Assembly: GCF_003367375.1 (NCBI RefSeq)
Contig: NZ_CP031416.1
Coordinates: forward strand, 3,940,674 to 4,004,673
DNA: 64,000 bases
Source of the DNA: Gallaecimonas mangrovi
GTDB lineage: Bacteria > Pseudomonadota > Gammaproteobacteria > Enterobacterales > Gallaecimonadaceae
Direction: 5' to 3'
This document shows, one piece after another, positions 17,097 to 27,534 of this stretch. The notes under the pieces were generated by a model, which saw only the letters and a list, made by a program, of their open reading frames with translations, made no database searches and was not told where the DNA came from. Made by a program: the position numbers and the translations under genes. Position 1 is the stretch's first letter. Each line of letters opens with the position of its first letter.

Positions 17097-17113
17097 TGAT
17101 ACGAAACGTATCA
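17097..17113. promoter_or_regulatory. Perfect palindromic operator candidate (TGATACG-AAA-CGTATCA)
   Basis: Two 7-base arms, TGATACG and CGTATCA, with a 3-base centre, 120 bases upstream of the permease start. Size and shape fit operators of IclR-family regulators, and an IclR-type gene sits at the other end of this operon. The palindrome is seen; the regulator is inferred. Confidence 0.5.
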
Positions 17114-17150
17114 TTATTGATCAAAAACAAAGCGTCAAAGGGAAATTCAC

Positions 17151-17166
17151 TTTACGTAAACGTAAA
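17151..17166. promoter_or_regulatory. Second inverted repeat TTTACGTAAACGTAAA
   Basis: Arms TTTACG and CGTAAA around TAAA. From memory it resembles the site described for LiuR, a MerR-type regulator of branched-chain amino acid breakdown in gammaproteobacteria, a pathway where MmsA also acts. I cannot verify the match here. It lies 174 bases before the permease and 135 before ubiE. Confidence 0.35.
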
Positions 17167-17300
17167 TAAAGAGAGACCCAATTAAGATGCGGGCTGTGCT
17201 GAGTCAAAAAGATCGGCGTTATTGGTTTTTCAAACACGCATAGGGCTGCGCTACCGGCCGCGCTCAAGTACACTAGGGCCGACTTAAAAAGGATTAACTC

Positions 17301-18050
17301 ATGGCAGACAACAACAGCACCGACTTCGGTTATAAAACGGTTCCCGTTGCCGATAAGGCCAAGATGGTGGCCGGCGTTTTCCATTCTGTGGCCGGTAAAT
17401 ACGATGTAATGAACGATTTGATGTCCATGGGCATTCACCGCCTGTGGAAGCGTTTTACCATCGACCTTTCCGGGGTGCGAAGCGGACAGAAGGTGCTGGA
17501 TTTAGCGGGCGGCACAGGTGATTTAGCCGCAAAATTTGCCCGCATCGTTGGTGACAGTGGTGAAGTGGTACTGGCCGACATTAACGATTCTATGCTCAAT
17601 GTCGGTAAAGAAAAGCTGCGCAACATGGGCATCGTTTCCAACGTGCGCTTTGTGCAAGCTAACGCCGAATGTCTGCCCTTTCCTGACAATCACTTTGACC
17701 TCATTACCATTGCCTTTGGCCTGCGTAACGTGACCGACAAGGCCGCTGCCCTCAAGTCCATGTGCCGGGTGCTAAAGCCGGGTGGCCGCTTGCTAGTACT
17801 GGAATTTTCAAAACCACAGAACCCGCTGCTGACCCAGGCTTACGATCTGTATTCGTTTAAGGTCTTGCCCGCCATGGGTAAATTGGTGGCAGGCGACAGC
17901 GAGTCTTACCAATACTTGGCGGAAAGCATTCGTATGCACCCCGACCAGGAAACCTTAAAATCGATGATGCTCGACGCCGGTTTTGACCAGGTGGAATACC
18001 ACAACCTGACCGGTGGCATTGTCGCCCTGCACCGAGGCTTTAAGTTCTGA
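17301..18050 (+). CDS. ubiE: Ubiquinone/menaquinone C-methyltransferase UbiE
   Basis: A 249-residue SAM-dependent methyltransferase that methylates demethylmenaquinol and the ubiquinone precursor 2-methoxy-6-polyprenyl-benzoquinol. Seen: the UbiE signature [18 protein letters not shown], the SAM loop [14 protein letters not shown], and the second signature in [20 protein letters not shown]. Length equals E. coli UbiE (251). It starts a co-oriented run ubiE-ubiJ-ubiB-tatABC, the standard gammaproteobacterial order. AGGA precedes the ATG. Confidence 0.97.
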   Translation: MADNNSTDFGYKTVPVADKAKMVAGVFHSVAGKYDVMNDLMSMGIHRLWKRFTIDLSGVRSGQKVLDLAGGTGDLAAKFARIVGDSGEVVLADINDSMLNVGKEKLRNMGIVSNVRFVQANAECLPFPDNHFDLITIAFGLRNVTDKAAALKSMCRVLKPGGRLLVLEFSKPQNPLLTQAYDLYSFKVLPAMGKLVAGDSESYQYLAESIRMHPDQETLKSMMLDAGFDQVEYHNLTGGIVALHRGFKF

Positions 18051-18051
18051 T

Positions 18052-18654
18052 ATGCCGTTTAAGCAGCTGATCCAGGCCATCGCCGAAACCGGCGCCAACA
18101 AGCTGCTGGCGCTGGACGGGGCCAGTGGCCGCCGTTTGCAGCGCCTAAACGGCAAAGTCATCGTCGTACAACTGACCGATATCGGCCTTGATTTGGGCTT
18201 TGTGGTAACGCCAGACAACCTGCTGGTAACCGGCGCGCTAGACCAAGCCGACGCCACCGTCGCCTTACCGGTTGCCGCTATTGGCGAGCTGAAAGACAGC
18301 GCCCAACTGCCAAAAGCCATTAAGGAGGGCCGCCTGGAATTAACCGGCGACCCGATGCTGCTTAAACAGTTTTCCGAACTTTTCGCCAAACTGGATATCG
18401 ACTGGGAAGGCGAGCTGGCTCGCTATGTCGGTGATGTGCCAGCGCACCTGCTGTTCGATACCGCCACCAAGCTGAAGGCGAAGCTTACCAAAGGCCTTGG
18501 CCAGTTTGGCCACTGGGGCGCCGAACAGCTCACCGAAGAGGCGCGGCTGTTACCCAGTGCCTTGGAACAGCAGCATTTCTTTGATGCAGTTGATGACCTT
18601 AAAAGTGATCTGGCCCGCCTGGAACGGCGGCTGGAAGCACTGGAGCGGCAATGA
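18052..18654 (+). CDS. ubiJ: Ubiquinone biosynthesis accessory factor UbiJ
   Basis: A 200-residue SCP2-type lipid-binding protein of the soluble Ubi complex. It has an SCP2-like N-terminal half ([20 protein letters not shown]) and a helical C-terminus ending in a coiled coil ([20 protein letters not shown]). The ATG one base behind the ubiE stop is chosen over an earlier in-frame codon inside ubiE. Its end overlaps ubiB by four bases. Position between ubiE and ubiB supports the call strongly. Confidence 0.93.
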   Translation: MPFKQLIQAIAETGANKLLALDGASGRRLQRLNGKVIVVQLTDIGLDLGFVVTPDNLLVTGALDQADATVALPVAAIGELKDSAQLPKAIKEGRLELTGDPMLLKQFSELFAKLDIDWEGELARYVGDVPAHLLFDTATKLKAKLTKGLGQFGHWGAEQLTEEARLLPSALEQQHFFDAVDDLKSDLARLERRLEALERQ

Positions 18655-20267
18655 GCAGTTTGCGACTCTATAAGGTGCTAACCACCTTTATCAGCTATGG
18701 CCTGGACGAATTACTGCCAAAACGTTTTTGGCCTTGGTACATGCGCCTTTGGCGTATGTCTTGGTTTTGGATCCCCCGCCGTCACAAACATAAATCACGC
18801 GGTGAACGGCTGCGTCTGGCGCTGGAATCCCTAGGCCCGGTTTACATTAAGTTTGGGCAAATGCTGTCGACCCGACGCGACCTGATGCCAGATGATATCG
18901 CCCATGAGCTAACCCGCCTGCAAGACAACGTTGCCCCCTTTGACGGCAAGCTGGCCCGCGCCGACATCGAAGCCTCTTTAGGCGGCCCGTTAGAGCAGTG
19001 GTTTGTCGACTTTGATGAAAAGCCGCTGGCCTCAGCCTCCATTGCCCAAGTACATACCGCCCGCCTAAAAGACAGCGGCATGGATGTAGTGCTCAAAGTG
19101 ATTCGCCCCAATATTGGCAAAGTGATGGCGGCCGATGTTGAACTGATGAGCACCTTTGCCACCATTGTTGCCAAACTGCTGCCCGATGGCCGCCGTCTCA
19201 AACCGCGGGAAGTGGTGCGCGAATACCAGAAAACCTTGTTTGATGAGTTGGATTTGCTGCGTGAAGCAGCAAACGCCATTCAGCTGCGCCGTAATTTTGA
19301 AGGCTCTGATTCACTGTATGTGCCGGTGGTTTACCCTGACCTTTGCCGCAAGCGGCTGCTGGTCATGGAACGTATTTACGGTATTCCAGTGGCCGATGTG
19401 GAAACCCTTAAAGCCAACGGCACCAATATGGAGCGCTTGGCAGAAAAGGGCGTAGAAGTCTTCTTTACCCAAGTATTTCGCGACTCCTTCTTCCATGCCG
19501 ATATGCACCCGGGTAATATTTTCGTGTCTTACGAGAATCCGCAAAACCCAATGTATATTGGTATTGATTGCGGCATCGTTGGCACCCTTGCCAAGGAAGA
19601 CAAACGTTACTTGGCCGAAAACTTTGTAGCGTTTTTCAACCGTGATTACCGAAAGGTTGCCCAGCTACATGTGGATTCTGGCTGGGTGCCATTTGATACC
19701 AGCGTTGATGAATTTGAAATGGCCATTCGCACGGTGTGCGAGCCCATTTTCGAAAAGCCATTGGCCGAAATTTCCTTTGGCCAAGTGCTGGTTAACCTGT
19801 TTAACACCGCCCGCCGCTTCAACATGGAAGTACAGCCGCAGCTGGTATTGTTGCAAAAGACACTTTTGTATATTGAAGGCCTGGGCCGTCAGCTTTACCC
19901 GCAATTGGATTTGTGGAAAACCGCCAAACCCTTCTTGGAAGATTGGCTTAAAGAACAAATGGGCCCCAAGGCCATGTTCAAACACATCAAGTCCAATCTG
20001 CCGTTTTGGGGAGAAAAGCTACCGGAACTGCCCGACCTTATATACGATAACCTGCGCCTGGCTCGCGACTGGCAACAACGTCAGTCCAATCGCGACCAAG
20101 CGTCAAATAAAGCCGCAGAGCAGCGCAGTCAACGGCTGGGTTTGCAGATTTTAGGTGCCACCTTATTGGTGTGTGCGGCAGTACTTTATGGCAAGGTAAA
20201 CGAAGCATTACCTGGCCTGTTAGCCTTGGCGTCTGTTGTCGCTTGGCTAAAAGCACTACGTAAGTAA
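18651..20267 (+). CDS. ubiB: Ubiquinone biosynthesis ATPase/kinase-like protein UbiB
   Basis: A 538-residue membrane-associated member of the atypical ABC1/ADCK kinase-like family, needed for ubiquinone synthesis. Seen: the family motif KxGQ ([17 protein letters not shown]), the Ala-rich nucleotide loop ([13 protein letters not shown]), the Lys in VVLKVIRPN, the [13 protein letters not shown] loop and the metal-binding Asp in [10 protein letters not shown]. Two hydrophobic C-terminal segments (about 490-536) anchor it. Slightly shorter than E. coli UbiB (546). It is coupled to ubiJ and precedes tatA by 33 bases. Confidence 0.96.
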   Translation: MSSLRLYKVLTTFISYGLDELLPKRFWPWYMRLWRMSWFWIPRRHKHKSRGERLRLALESLGPVYIKFGQMLSTRRDLMPDDIAHELTRLQDNVAPFDGKLARADIEASLGGPLEQWFVDFDEKPLASASIAQVHTARLKDSGMDVVLKVIRPNIGKVMAADVELMSTFATIVAKLLPDGRRLKPREVVREYQKTLFDELDLLREAANAIQLRRNFEGSDSLYVPVVYPDLCRKRLLVMERIYGIPVADVETLKANGTNMERLAEKGVEVFFTQVFRDSFFHADMHPGNIFVSYENPQNPMYIGIDCGIVGTLAKEDKRYLAENFVAFFNRDYRKVAQLHVDSGWVPFDTSVDEFEMAIRTVCEPIFEKPLAEISFGQVLVNLFNTARRFNMEVQPQLVLLQKTLLYIEGLGRQLYPQLDLWKTAKPFLEDWLKEQMGPKAMFKHIKSNLPFWGEKLPELPDLIYDNLRLARDWQQRQSNRDQASNKAAEQRSQRLGLQILGATLLVCAAVLYGKVNEALPGLLALASVVAWLKALRK

Positions 20268-20300
20268 CGTAACTTCGATTAACGATTATTAGGATTTTCC

Positions 20301-20531
20301 ATGGGCAATATCAGTATTTGGCAGCTGCTTATTCTGCTGGCCATCATCGTCCTACTGTTCGGCACCAAAAAGCTGGGCAACATTGGTTCCGACCTTGGCA
20401 ATGCTTTTAAAGGCTTTAAGAAAGCCATAAAAGACGAGGACGAAGACAAAAAGATTGAAGAGAAGCCCGACGCGCAATTCAAGGAAGAAAAGCAGGAGGA
20501 AAAGGCCAAGTCTGACAAGGATAAGGTCTGA
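20301..20531 (+). CDS. tatA: Sec-independent translocase subunit TatA
   Basis: A 76-residue protein with one N-terminal membrane helix ([16 protein letters not shown]), an amphipathic helix ([18 protein letters not shown]) containing the conserved FG hinge and a charged, acidic/basic tail. It forms the pore-like assembly of the twin-arginine transport system. AGGA precedes the ATG; the stop overlaps the tatB start by one base. Confidence 0.95.
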   Translation: MGNISIWQLLILLAIIVLLFGTKKLGNIGSDLGNAFKGFKKAIKDEDEDKKIEEKPDAQFKEEKQEEKAKSDKDKV

Positions 20532-20842
20532 TGTTCGATATCGGCTTCGGGGAACTGGTTGTCGTCGGGATCATCGCCCTGGTGGTGTTGGGCCCAGAAA
20601 GGTTGCCTGCTGCCGCCCGCACGCTGGGGCGCTGGATCCGTACCATTAAAGGTATGGCCCAGCAGGTTCGCAACGAATTGGAACGCGAGCTGGAAACCCA
20701 TGAGCTTAACGAAAGCCTGAAAAAAGCCGAGCAACTCGGCAAGGATGTGCCCAAGGAATTGGCGGATACCGTTGACGACATGAAACGGAGCGCCGAGGAG
20801 CTGGACAGGCCTTATAAGGATTCGAAAGACTCCCATGAGTGA
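20531..20842 (+). CDS. tatB: Sec-independent translocase subunit TatB
   Basis: A 103-residue protein with the TatB start [20 protein letters not shown], the conserved Glu in the membrane helix and the GPERLP hinge, then a long amphipathic helix. It forms the twin-arginine signal receptor with TatC. Shorter than E. coli TatB (171) because the acidic tail is reduced, which is common. It overlaps tatC by eight bases. Confidence 0.95.
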   Translation: MFDIGFGELVVVGIIALVVLGPERLPAAARTLGRWIRTIKGMAQQVRNELERELETHELNESLKKAEQLGKDVPKELADTVDDMKRSAEELDRPYKDSKDSHE

Positions 20843-21578
20843 TATGCCGCTGCTGGCGCACCTTTTGGAGCTGCGCACCCGTATTTTGCGTGCCCTTATT
20901 GCTGTTGGTCTGGTGCTGATTGTGATGGCGTATTTCGCCAAAGATCTTTACCACAACCTGGCATTGCCGCTACTGAGTAAAATGCCTGCTGGCACCTCGA
21001 TGATCGCCACCGATGTGGCATCACCGTTTTTTGTGCCTTTTAAACTGGCGCTGGTGCTGTCCTTTTTTGTGGCCATGCCGGCGGTGCTTTATCAGGTTTG
21101 GGCCTTTGTGGCCCCTGGCCTCTACAAACATGAGCGGCGCCTTATTGCACCGCTCTTGGCGATGAGCAGCCTGCTGTTCTATGGCGGTATTGCCTTCGCC
21201 TACTTTGTGGTGTTTCCAGTTATTTTTACCTTTTTTACCTCGGTTGCACCGCAAGGCGTGACCATTGCTACCGACATCTCCAGTTATCTTGATTTTGTTC
21301 TGAAGCTGTTTTTTGCCTTCGGTGTGGCCTTTGAGATCCCGATAGCAGTGACGCTGCTTTGTTACACTGGCGCTGTTGAAGTGCAAACCTTGGCCAAAAA
21401 ACGGCCTTATATCATCGTAATTGCCTTTGCGTTGGGAATGCTACTTACCCCCCCCGACGTGATTTCTCAAACATTGTTAGCCGTGCCAATGTGGCTGCTA
21501 TTTGAATTGGGCCTGGTAATGGCACGGATGGTAAAACGTCGCCGCGCCCCTGAAGACGAAGAAGAGGAAGCTCAATGA
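20835..21578 (+). CDS. tatC: Sec-independent translocase subunit TatC
   Basis: A 247-residue inner-membrane protein with six hydrophobic segments. Seen: the N-terminal LLAHLLELRTRILRAL, the periplasmic-loop motif PALYQVWAFVAPGL-like (VLYQVWAFVAPGLYKHERR) and FAFGVAFEIPIAV. It recognises twin-arginine signal peptides together with TatB. The acidic tail EDEEEEAQ overlaps the next gene by four bases. Confidence 0.96.
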   Translation: MSDMPLLAHLLELRTRILRALIAVGLVLIVMAYFAKDLYHNLALPLLSKMPAGTSMIATDVASPFFVPFKLALVLSFFVAMPAVLYQVWAFVAPGLYKHERRLIAPLLAMSSLLFYGGIAFAYFVVFPVIFTFFTSVAPQGVTIATDISSYLDFVLKLFFAFGVAFEIPIAVTLLCYTGAVEVQTLAKKRPYIIVIAFALGMLLTPPDVISQTLLAVPMWLLFELGLVMARMVKRRRAPEDEEEEAQ

Positions 21579-22044
21579 AACTGCGTTATTTTCTGCTGAC
21601 GGTGCTGGCTTTCGGTGCCTCTGCGGCCAACGTTCAAGAACAACTGGTGCAGTGCGCCAAGGTGGCTGACAACGGTAAACGCCTGGCCTGTTTTGACCAA
21701 TTGGCAAAGACCACCAAAGCGCAGCCTCAAGGCAAAGCCCTGCAGCAAGACAAGGTGATTGCCAGCACCGCCGATGCCAAGGCCAACTTTGGCATGGAAG
21801 AGAAAATCGTTGCTGAGCAACAAAATAAAGTCGAAAGCATTACTGCCGTGGTGGTTCAGGCCTCACAAGACCCATACGGCCACCTGACCTTAGTACTGGA
21901 TAACGGCCAGCACTGGAAACAAACCGACAGTAACTATTCCGGTATCCACAAAAGCGACACCGTGATACTGAAAAAAGGTGCCTTAGGCGCTATTTACATG
22001 CACAAGAAAGGTTACAACCGCACCATCCGGGTCGTGCGTAACAA

Positions 22045-22048
<4 letters not shown>
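21575..22048 (+). CDS. Conserved periplasmic protein of unknown function
   Basis: A 157-residue protein with a signal peptide (MKLRYFLLTVLAFGASA), two cysteines in the first mature segment (VQCAKVADNGKRLACFDQLA), a Lys/Gln-rich linker and a compact C-terminal domain with LVLDNGQHWKQTDS and KKGALGAIYMHKKGYNRTIR, probably a small beta-barrel. The C-terminal pattern resembles exported proteins found near tat genes and in type VI-related VasI-like proteins, but I would not assign a function. It is translationally coupled to tatC and to tatD (four-base overlaps). Confidence 0.8.
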
Positions 22049-23860
<1,812 letters not shown>

Positions 23861-23878
23861 CTTTGCCACTAACGTGCA

Positions 23879-23905
23879 AGCCGGCCATTGAGCCGGCTTT
23901 TTTTT
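23879..23905 (+). terminator. Intrinsic terminator behind hemB
   Basis: AAGCCGGC, loop CATTGA, GCCGGCTT, then eight or more T. Confidence 0.93.
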
Positions 23906-23987
23906 GCCCTTAATTTTTCGTTAAGTCTCACTACCCAAATTGCCATTTTCGTCTATGAATTAGTTGTTTTTTTTAGGAAGTGGGCCA

Positions 23988-24701
23988 ATGGAAGTCTCGA
24001 TAGTGATACCGGCCAAAAATGAAGCAGAGAACCTGCCAGGACTCCTGCAAGAAATTGATACCGCCATGGACAAGGATTCGTTTGATGTATGGGTTATTGA
24101 TGACGGCTCAACCGATAACAGTTGGCCGTTACTCACCGCACTTAAAACCCGTTACCCCTGGCTACATGCCCTGCGTTTAAAACAATCATGCGGGCAGAGT
24201 ACGGCAGTTTGGCTTGGCGCCCGTAAAGCCCAAGGCCGCTTTATTGCCACCATCGACGGCGACGGCCAAAACGACCCGGCCGACATACCGCTGCTGTTGA
24301 AAAGCGCCCTTGAACAACGCGGGCCTGTTTGCATCTGTGGCATTCGTACCCGCCGTAACGATACTTGGCTAAAACGCGTTTCATCCAAGGTCGCCAATGG
24401 TGTTAGACGCCGCATTCTCGCTGACGGCGTGGTCGATACTGGTTGCGGCCTTAAGCTCATCAGCCGCGATTTATTTCTCACACTCCCCTACTTTGACCAC
24501 ATGCACCGTTTTTTACCGGCACTTTGCGTGCGTACCGGCGCTGCCATTAAAAGCCTGCCGGTCAATCACCGAGCCCGGCAAGCAGGGGTATCCAAATACG
24601 GCTTACATAATCGGCTTTGGGTAGGACTGGTGGACATGGTTGGCGTACGCTGGCTACAAAGAAGAGCCAAGCAGCCGCTATTAAGTGAGGAACTTGAATG
24701 A
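23988..24701 (+). CDS. Family 2 glycosyltransferase (polyprenyl-phosphate sugar synthase-like)
   Basis: A 237-residue GT-A fold enzyme. Seen: SIVIPAKNEAENLPGLLQEI, the nucleotide-sugar site VIDDGSTDNS, and the DxD motif in TIDGDGQNDP. It resembles dolichol-phosphate mannose synthase and ArnC but lacks the C-terminal membrane helices of ArnC. It probably makes a polyprenyl-phosphate-linked sugar for the GT39-type transferase two genes on. The ATG at 23988 is chosen for AGGAAGTGGG upstream. It overlaps the next gene by four bases. Sugar identity unknown. Confidence 0.88.
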   Translation: MEVSIVIPAKNEAENLPGLLQEIDTAMDKDSFDVWVIDDGSTDNSWPLLTALKTRYPWLHALRLKQSCGQSTAVWLGARKAQGRFIATIDGDGQNDPADIPLLLKSALEQRGPVCICGIRTRRNDTWLKRVSSKVANGVRRRILADGVVDTGCGLKLISRDLFLTLPYFDHMHRFLPALCVRTGAAIKSLPVNHRARQAGVSKYGLHNRLWVGLVDMVGVRWLQRRAKQPLLSEELE

Positions 24702-24964
24702 CCATAAATTATTGGCTGGTGTTGGGTTTTGTTGGCCAACTGATGTTCTCTGCCCGCTTTATTATTCAATGGCTCGTCAGTGAAAAGGCCCGCCAAAGCA
24801 TCGTTCCTAAGGCCTTTTGGTATTTCTCACTCGCCGGTTCTAGCCTATTGCTGATTTACGCCATTTACCGCCGTGACCCAGTGTTCATTCTTGGCCAGAG
24901 CGCTGGCTTCATCATTTACCTTCGCAACCTGCAATTGATTAAAAATCATGACGCCAAAAACTGA
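24698..24964 (+). CDS. Lipid A disaccharide synthase N-terminal-like membrane protein (LAB_N)
   Basis: An 88-residue membrane protein with three hydrophobic segments and the LAB_N pattern: QLMFSARFIIQWLVSEKARQ, VPKAFWYFSLAGSSLLLIYA and AGFIIYLRNLQLI. This domain occurs fused to some LpxB proteins or alone next to lipid A-modifying glycosyltransferases. Its exact job is not established. It overlaps the GT39-type gene by 17 bases, so the three genes form a tight operon. Confidence 0.87.
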   Translation: MTINYWLVLGFVGQLMFSARFIIQWLVSEKARQSIVPKAFWYFSLAGSSLLLIYAIYRRDPVFILGQSAGFIIYLRNLQLIKNHDAKN

Positions 24965-26600
24965 GTATCGGTTAGGGTGGCTGCTGCTGATCCTGGTGGT
25001 GTTTGCCGGTATCGGTTTACGCTGGCCCTGGCCGGCAGATGAACCCCGGTTTGCGCTTATCGCCCAAGAAATGGTGAACACCGGCAACTGGCTGATTCCC
25101 CATCGGGTCGGTGAACTCTACCCCGACAAGCCACCCATTTTCATGTGGGCCATCGCCATTTTGCTGTGGCTAAAAGTGCCGCTGAAGGTCGCCTTTTTGT
25201 TGCCATCTGCGCTGGCGGGCTTGGGTACCGCCTGGCTAACCGTTGATTTAGCGAAACGCCTACACGGTGAAAAAGTGGCCACGTGGACACTGTGGTTACT
25301 CGCCTTTAGCGTGCAATTCGCACTACAGGCCAGAACCGCGCAAATCGACATGCTGTTGGTATTCTGGGTCACCCTTGGCGGTTATGGTTTAGTTCGCCAC
25401 CTGCTGTTGGGGCCTGCCTGGGGCTGGTACTTCCTAGGTTTTGCAGCGGCCGGCTTTGGTGTCATCACCAAAGGCGTTGGGGTAATAGCCCTCTTTATGC
25501 TTTTGCCGCTTATCTGGCGGCCAGACCTTAGAGCACATATGCGTAAAAGGGCCTGGCTGGGCCCCTTAGCCTTTATCGCCGCTATTGCCACCTGGGGCCT
25601 GCCGATGCTGCTTTTTGCCGCTCACAGCCATAACTCAGAAGCGATAGCCTACCGCGACAACATACTCTTTAACCAAACCGCTAATCGCTACGTGCACTCA
25701 TTGGGGCACCGTCAGCCTTTTTGGTTTTATGTGCTGGAAGTCGCGCCGCTGTTCTGGCTGCCGATGTCGGTCATCGCCCCCTTCCTGGTAAAACGCTGGT
25801 GGCAAGACAAGGCCAAGCCTGAAATTTTACTGCCAGTCGTGATGGTACTGGCCATCATACTGTTCTTCTCGATTAGCCCGGGCAAACGCGGGGTTTACAT
25901 TACGCCGGCGCTGCCTTGGCTGGCCTTGGCCATCGCCCCGTACTTACCCAGCCTTGCAGACAAAAAGTGGCTCAATAGCATTTGGTTAGGTGTTGCAGTG
26001 CTGCTTGCCGCCGTTATTACCATTGCCGCCGGCATTCCCAAAATTCACCAGGAACTGGGCAGTGGTGGTGTTTGGTTCTTAGCTATCACCGGCATTGCCA
26101 TGCTATTGGCGCTGCTACTTGCCCGCCACCAGCCCATGTGGCAACGCTGGGCCTTTATGATGGTGTGTTTTTGGGCAGGTTACGGCTTTATTGGCGGCCC
26201 GGCCCTAAACCCGGTACGCACGCCCATCGACATTATGGCGAAGGTGGCCAAGCGTATCGGCCCAGATGGCCAATTGGCACTGCTTGACTACAAAGAGCAG
26301 TTTGCCCTCTTTGCCGACCGTCCGGTCACTCAATTTGGCTTTCATACGGCGATGGATGAACAGCGTGCTGCCGCCCGCGATTGGGTAGCGCAAGGCCGCC
26401 AATACTACGTACTGGGCCCGAAAGAGAACATGCACCAGTGTTTTGACCTGAAGGCCGAAGGCTATATGGGTTTGCGCCACGGTGGCCGCTGGTATCTGGT
26501 TAACAGCCAAGACCTAAAACCAAATTGCGAACCCGGGGTAACCCCAGCGCCGCGCTACCAAGGGCCTAATTACGGCGTTGTGCCTTCGCCAAACCAGTAA
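24948..26600 (+). CDS. ArnT/PMT-like family 39 glycosyltransferase
   Basis: A 550-residue integral membrane transferase with about 12 hydrophobic segments. The catalytic first periplasmic loop is visible (RWPWPADEPRFALIAQEM, matching the Asp-Glu pair of ArnT) and is followed by YPDKPPIFMW. Known relatives move a sugar from undecaprenyl phosphate to lipid A or protein on the periplasmic face. With the GT2 enzyme and the LAB_N protein it forms a lipid A glycosylation cassette similar in composition to those of Bordetella. The substrate is not inferable, and neither is an effect on polymyxin sensitivity. Confidence 0.88.
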   Translation: MTPKTEYRLGWLLLILVVFAGIGLRWPWPADEPRFALIAQEMVNTGNWLIPHRVGELYPDKPPIFMWAIAILLWLKVPLKVAFLLPSALAGLGTAWLTVDLAKRLHGEKVATWTLWLLAFSVQFALQARTAQIDMLLVFWVTLGGYGLVRHLLLGPAWGWYFLGFAAAGFGVITKGVGVIALFMLLPLIWRPDLRAHMRKRAWLGPLAFIAAIATWGLPMLLFAAHSHNSEAIAYRDNILFNQTANRYVHSLGHRQPFWFYVLEVAPLFWLPMSVIAPFLVKRWWQDKAKPEILLPVVMVLAIILFFSISPGKRGVYITPALPWLALAIAPYLPSLADKKWLNSIWLGVAVLLAAVITIAAGIPKIHQELGSGGVWFLAITGIAMLLALLLARHQPMWQRWAFMMVCFWAGYGFIGGPALNPVRTPIDIMAKVAKRIGPDGQLALLDYKEQFALFADRPVTQFGFHTAMDEQRAAARDWVAQGRQYYVLGPKENMHQCFDLKAEGYMGLRHGGRWYLVNSQDLKPNCEPGVTPAPRYQGPNYGVVPSPNQ

Positions 26601-26612
26601 CCGCTGGCCAAT

Positions 26613-26638
26613 AAAAAAGCCCCTTGCGGGGCTTTTTT
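26613..26638. terminator. Bidirectional terminator between the glycosylation cassette and the XRE-type gene
   Basis: AAAAAAGCCCC, loop TTGC, GGGGCTTTTTT; symmetrical A and T runs serve both convergent transcripts. Confidence 0.93.
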
Positions 26639-26655
26639 ATATCGGCACCATGAAC

Positions 26656-27534
26656 TCAGTTATCGTCTGATTTGCCTTGTAAAGCAGCAGCCAATTGGCT
26701 GGCCAGCCGTTCACGTTCCAACAGATAGTAATAACCGGTTTCGTCACAGCGGCCGATAAATTCAACGCCAAGGACGTTACACAATGCATCGGCATCACCG
26801 CGATAGCCGCGCCAAATCACACCGTGAATGTGGCTGCTACGGGTAATACGGTTCATCAGCTTGCGCAAGCACCGTTCCAGCTGGCTATCACACAAGCCGC
26901 CGGCGTGGGTTACTAACAGATAGCAGGGCGCATCAGCCTCGGGCTGTTGAGACGCCGTCAGACTGCGAAAATACGCCGCCGCATCGGTAGCAATGGCATC
27001 ACGCGCCGACTTTTTAATGGGCACCATCACCATGTGCGCCAGCAGCAAATCGTGATGACGGATCAGCTGGTGAGAGATTTGCCCCTCGCGATTTAAACGC
27101 AGGCACGACTCAATCAAGGTGTCGCCCTGATCACAAGCCGCTACCCAGCTATGAAAGCGTTCAAATTCCTCAGGGTCATCTTCGCTCATATCTACGCCGA
27201 CCTTAAGGTGGTCAGCCACACGATAGCGATAGAAGAAGGCGCGTAATCTTGTCCACGGTTCACGCAGCAAAAAGGCGTCGGCCAACTCTTTGGCTTCTTC
27301 GTCTTCACTGTCGCAAAGTGTTTTCAGCGGGTCGTCGCCAACAGCCGCAATAATTTGCGCCTGTCGGTACAAAGAAGGCGTAGTGACACCGCGTTCCCAT
27401 CGGCTGATGGTCACGGCATCGAGCCTAGCAAAGGCTTCCCGTCGACAGGATAAATGGTGGGCAAATTCTTCCTGCGACAGACCCAAGGTTCGCCGCTTCG
27501 CTTTTACAAAAGCGGAAAATTCAAAGTTCATCAA
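26656..27534 (-). CDS. XRE-family transcriptional regulator with large C-terminal domain
   Basis: A 292-residue protein. Residues 5-60 form a helix-turn-helix of the XRE/Cro type (LGLSQEEFAHHL, then AVTISRWERGVTTPSLYRQA), with an insertion between the helices. The remaining 230 residues include two Cys-containing stretches and an aromatic patch (ETGYYYLLERERL) but no family I recognise; the region resembles a ligand- or photoreceptor-type sensor domain (BLUF-like pattern IHGVIWRGYRG) only loosely. It is monocistronic and divergent from the S10 peptidase gene. Confidence 0.8.
   Translation of the reverse strand: MMNFEFSAFVKAKRRTLGLSQEEFAHHLSCRREAFARLDAVTISRWERGVTTPSLYRQAQIIAAVGDDPLKTLCDSEDEEAKELADAFLLREPWTRLRAFFYRYRVADHLKVGVDMSEDDPEEFERFHSWVAACDQGDTLIESCLRLNREGQISHQLIRHHDLLLAHMVMVPIKKSARDAIATDAAAYFRSLTASQQPEADAPCYLLVTHAGGLCDSQLERCLRKLMNRITRSSHIHGVIWRGYRGDADALCNVLGVEFIGRCDETGYYYLLERERLASQLAAALQGKSDDN

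Larger units (their letters stand above)
16978..17300. other. Divergent intergenic region between the permease operon and ubiE
   Basis: No gene is seen in these 323 bases. The region holds the promoters of both units and two palindromic sites described separately. An AGGA ribosome site precedes ubiE. Confidence 0.6.
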
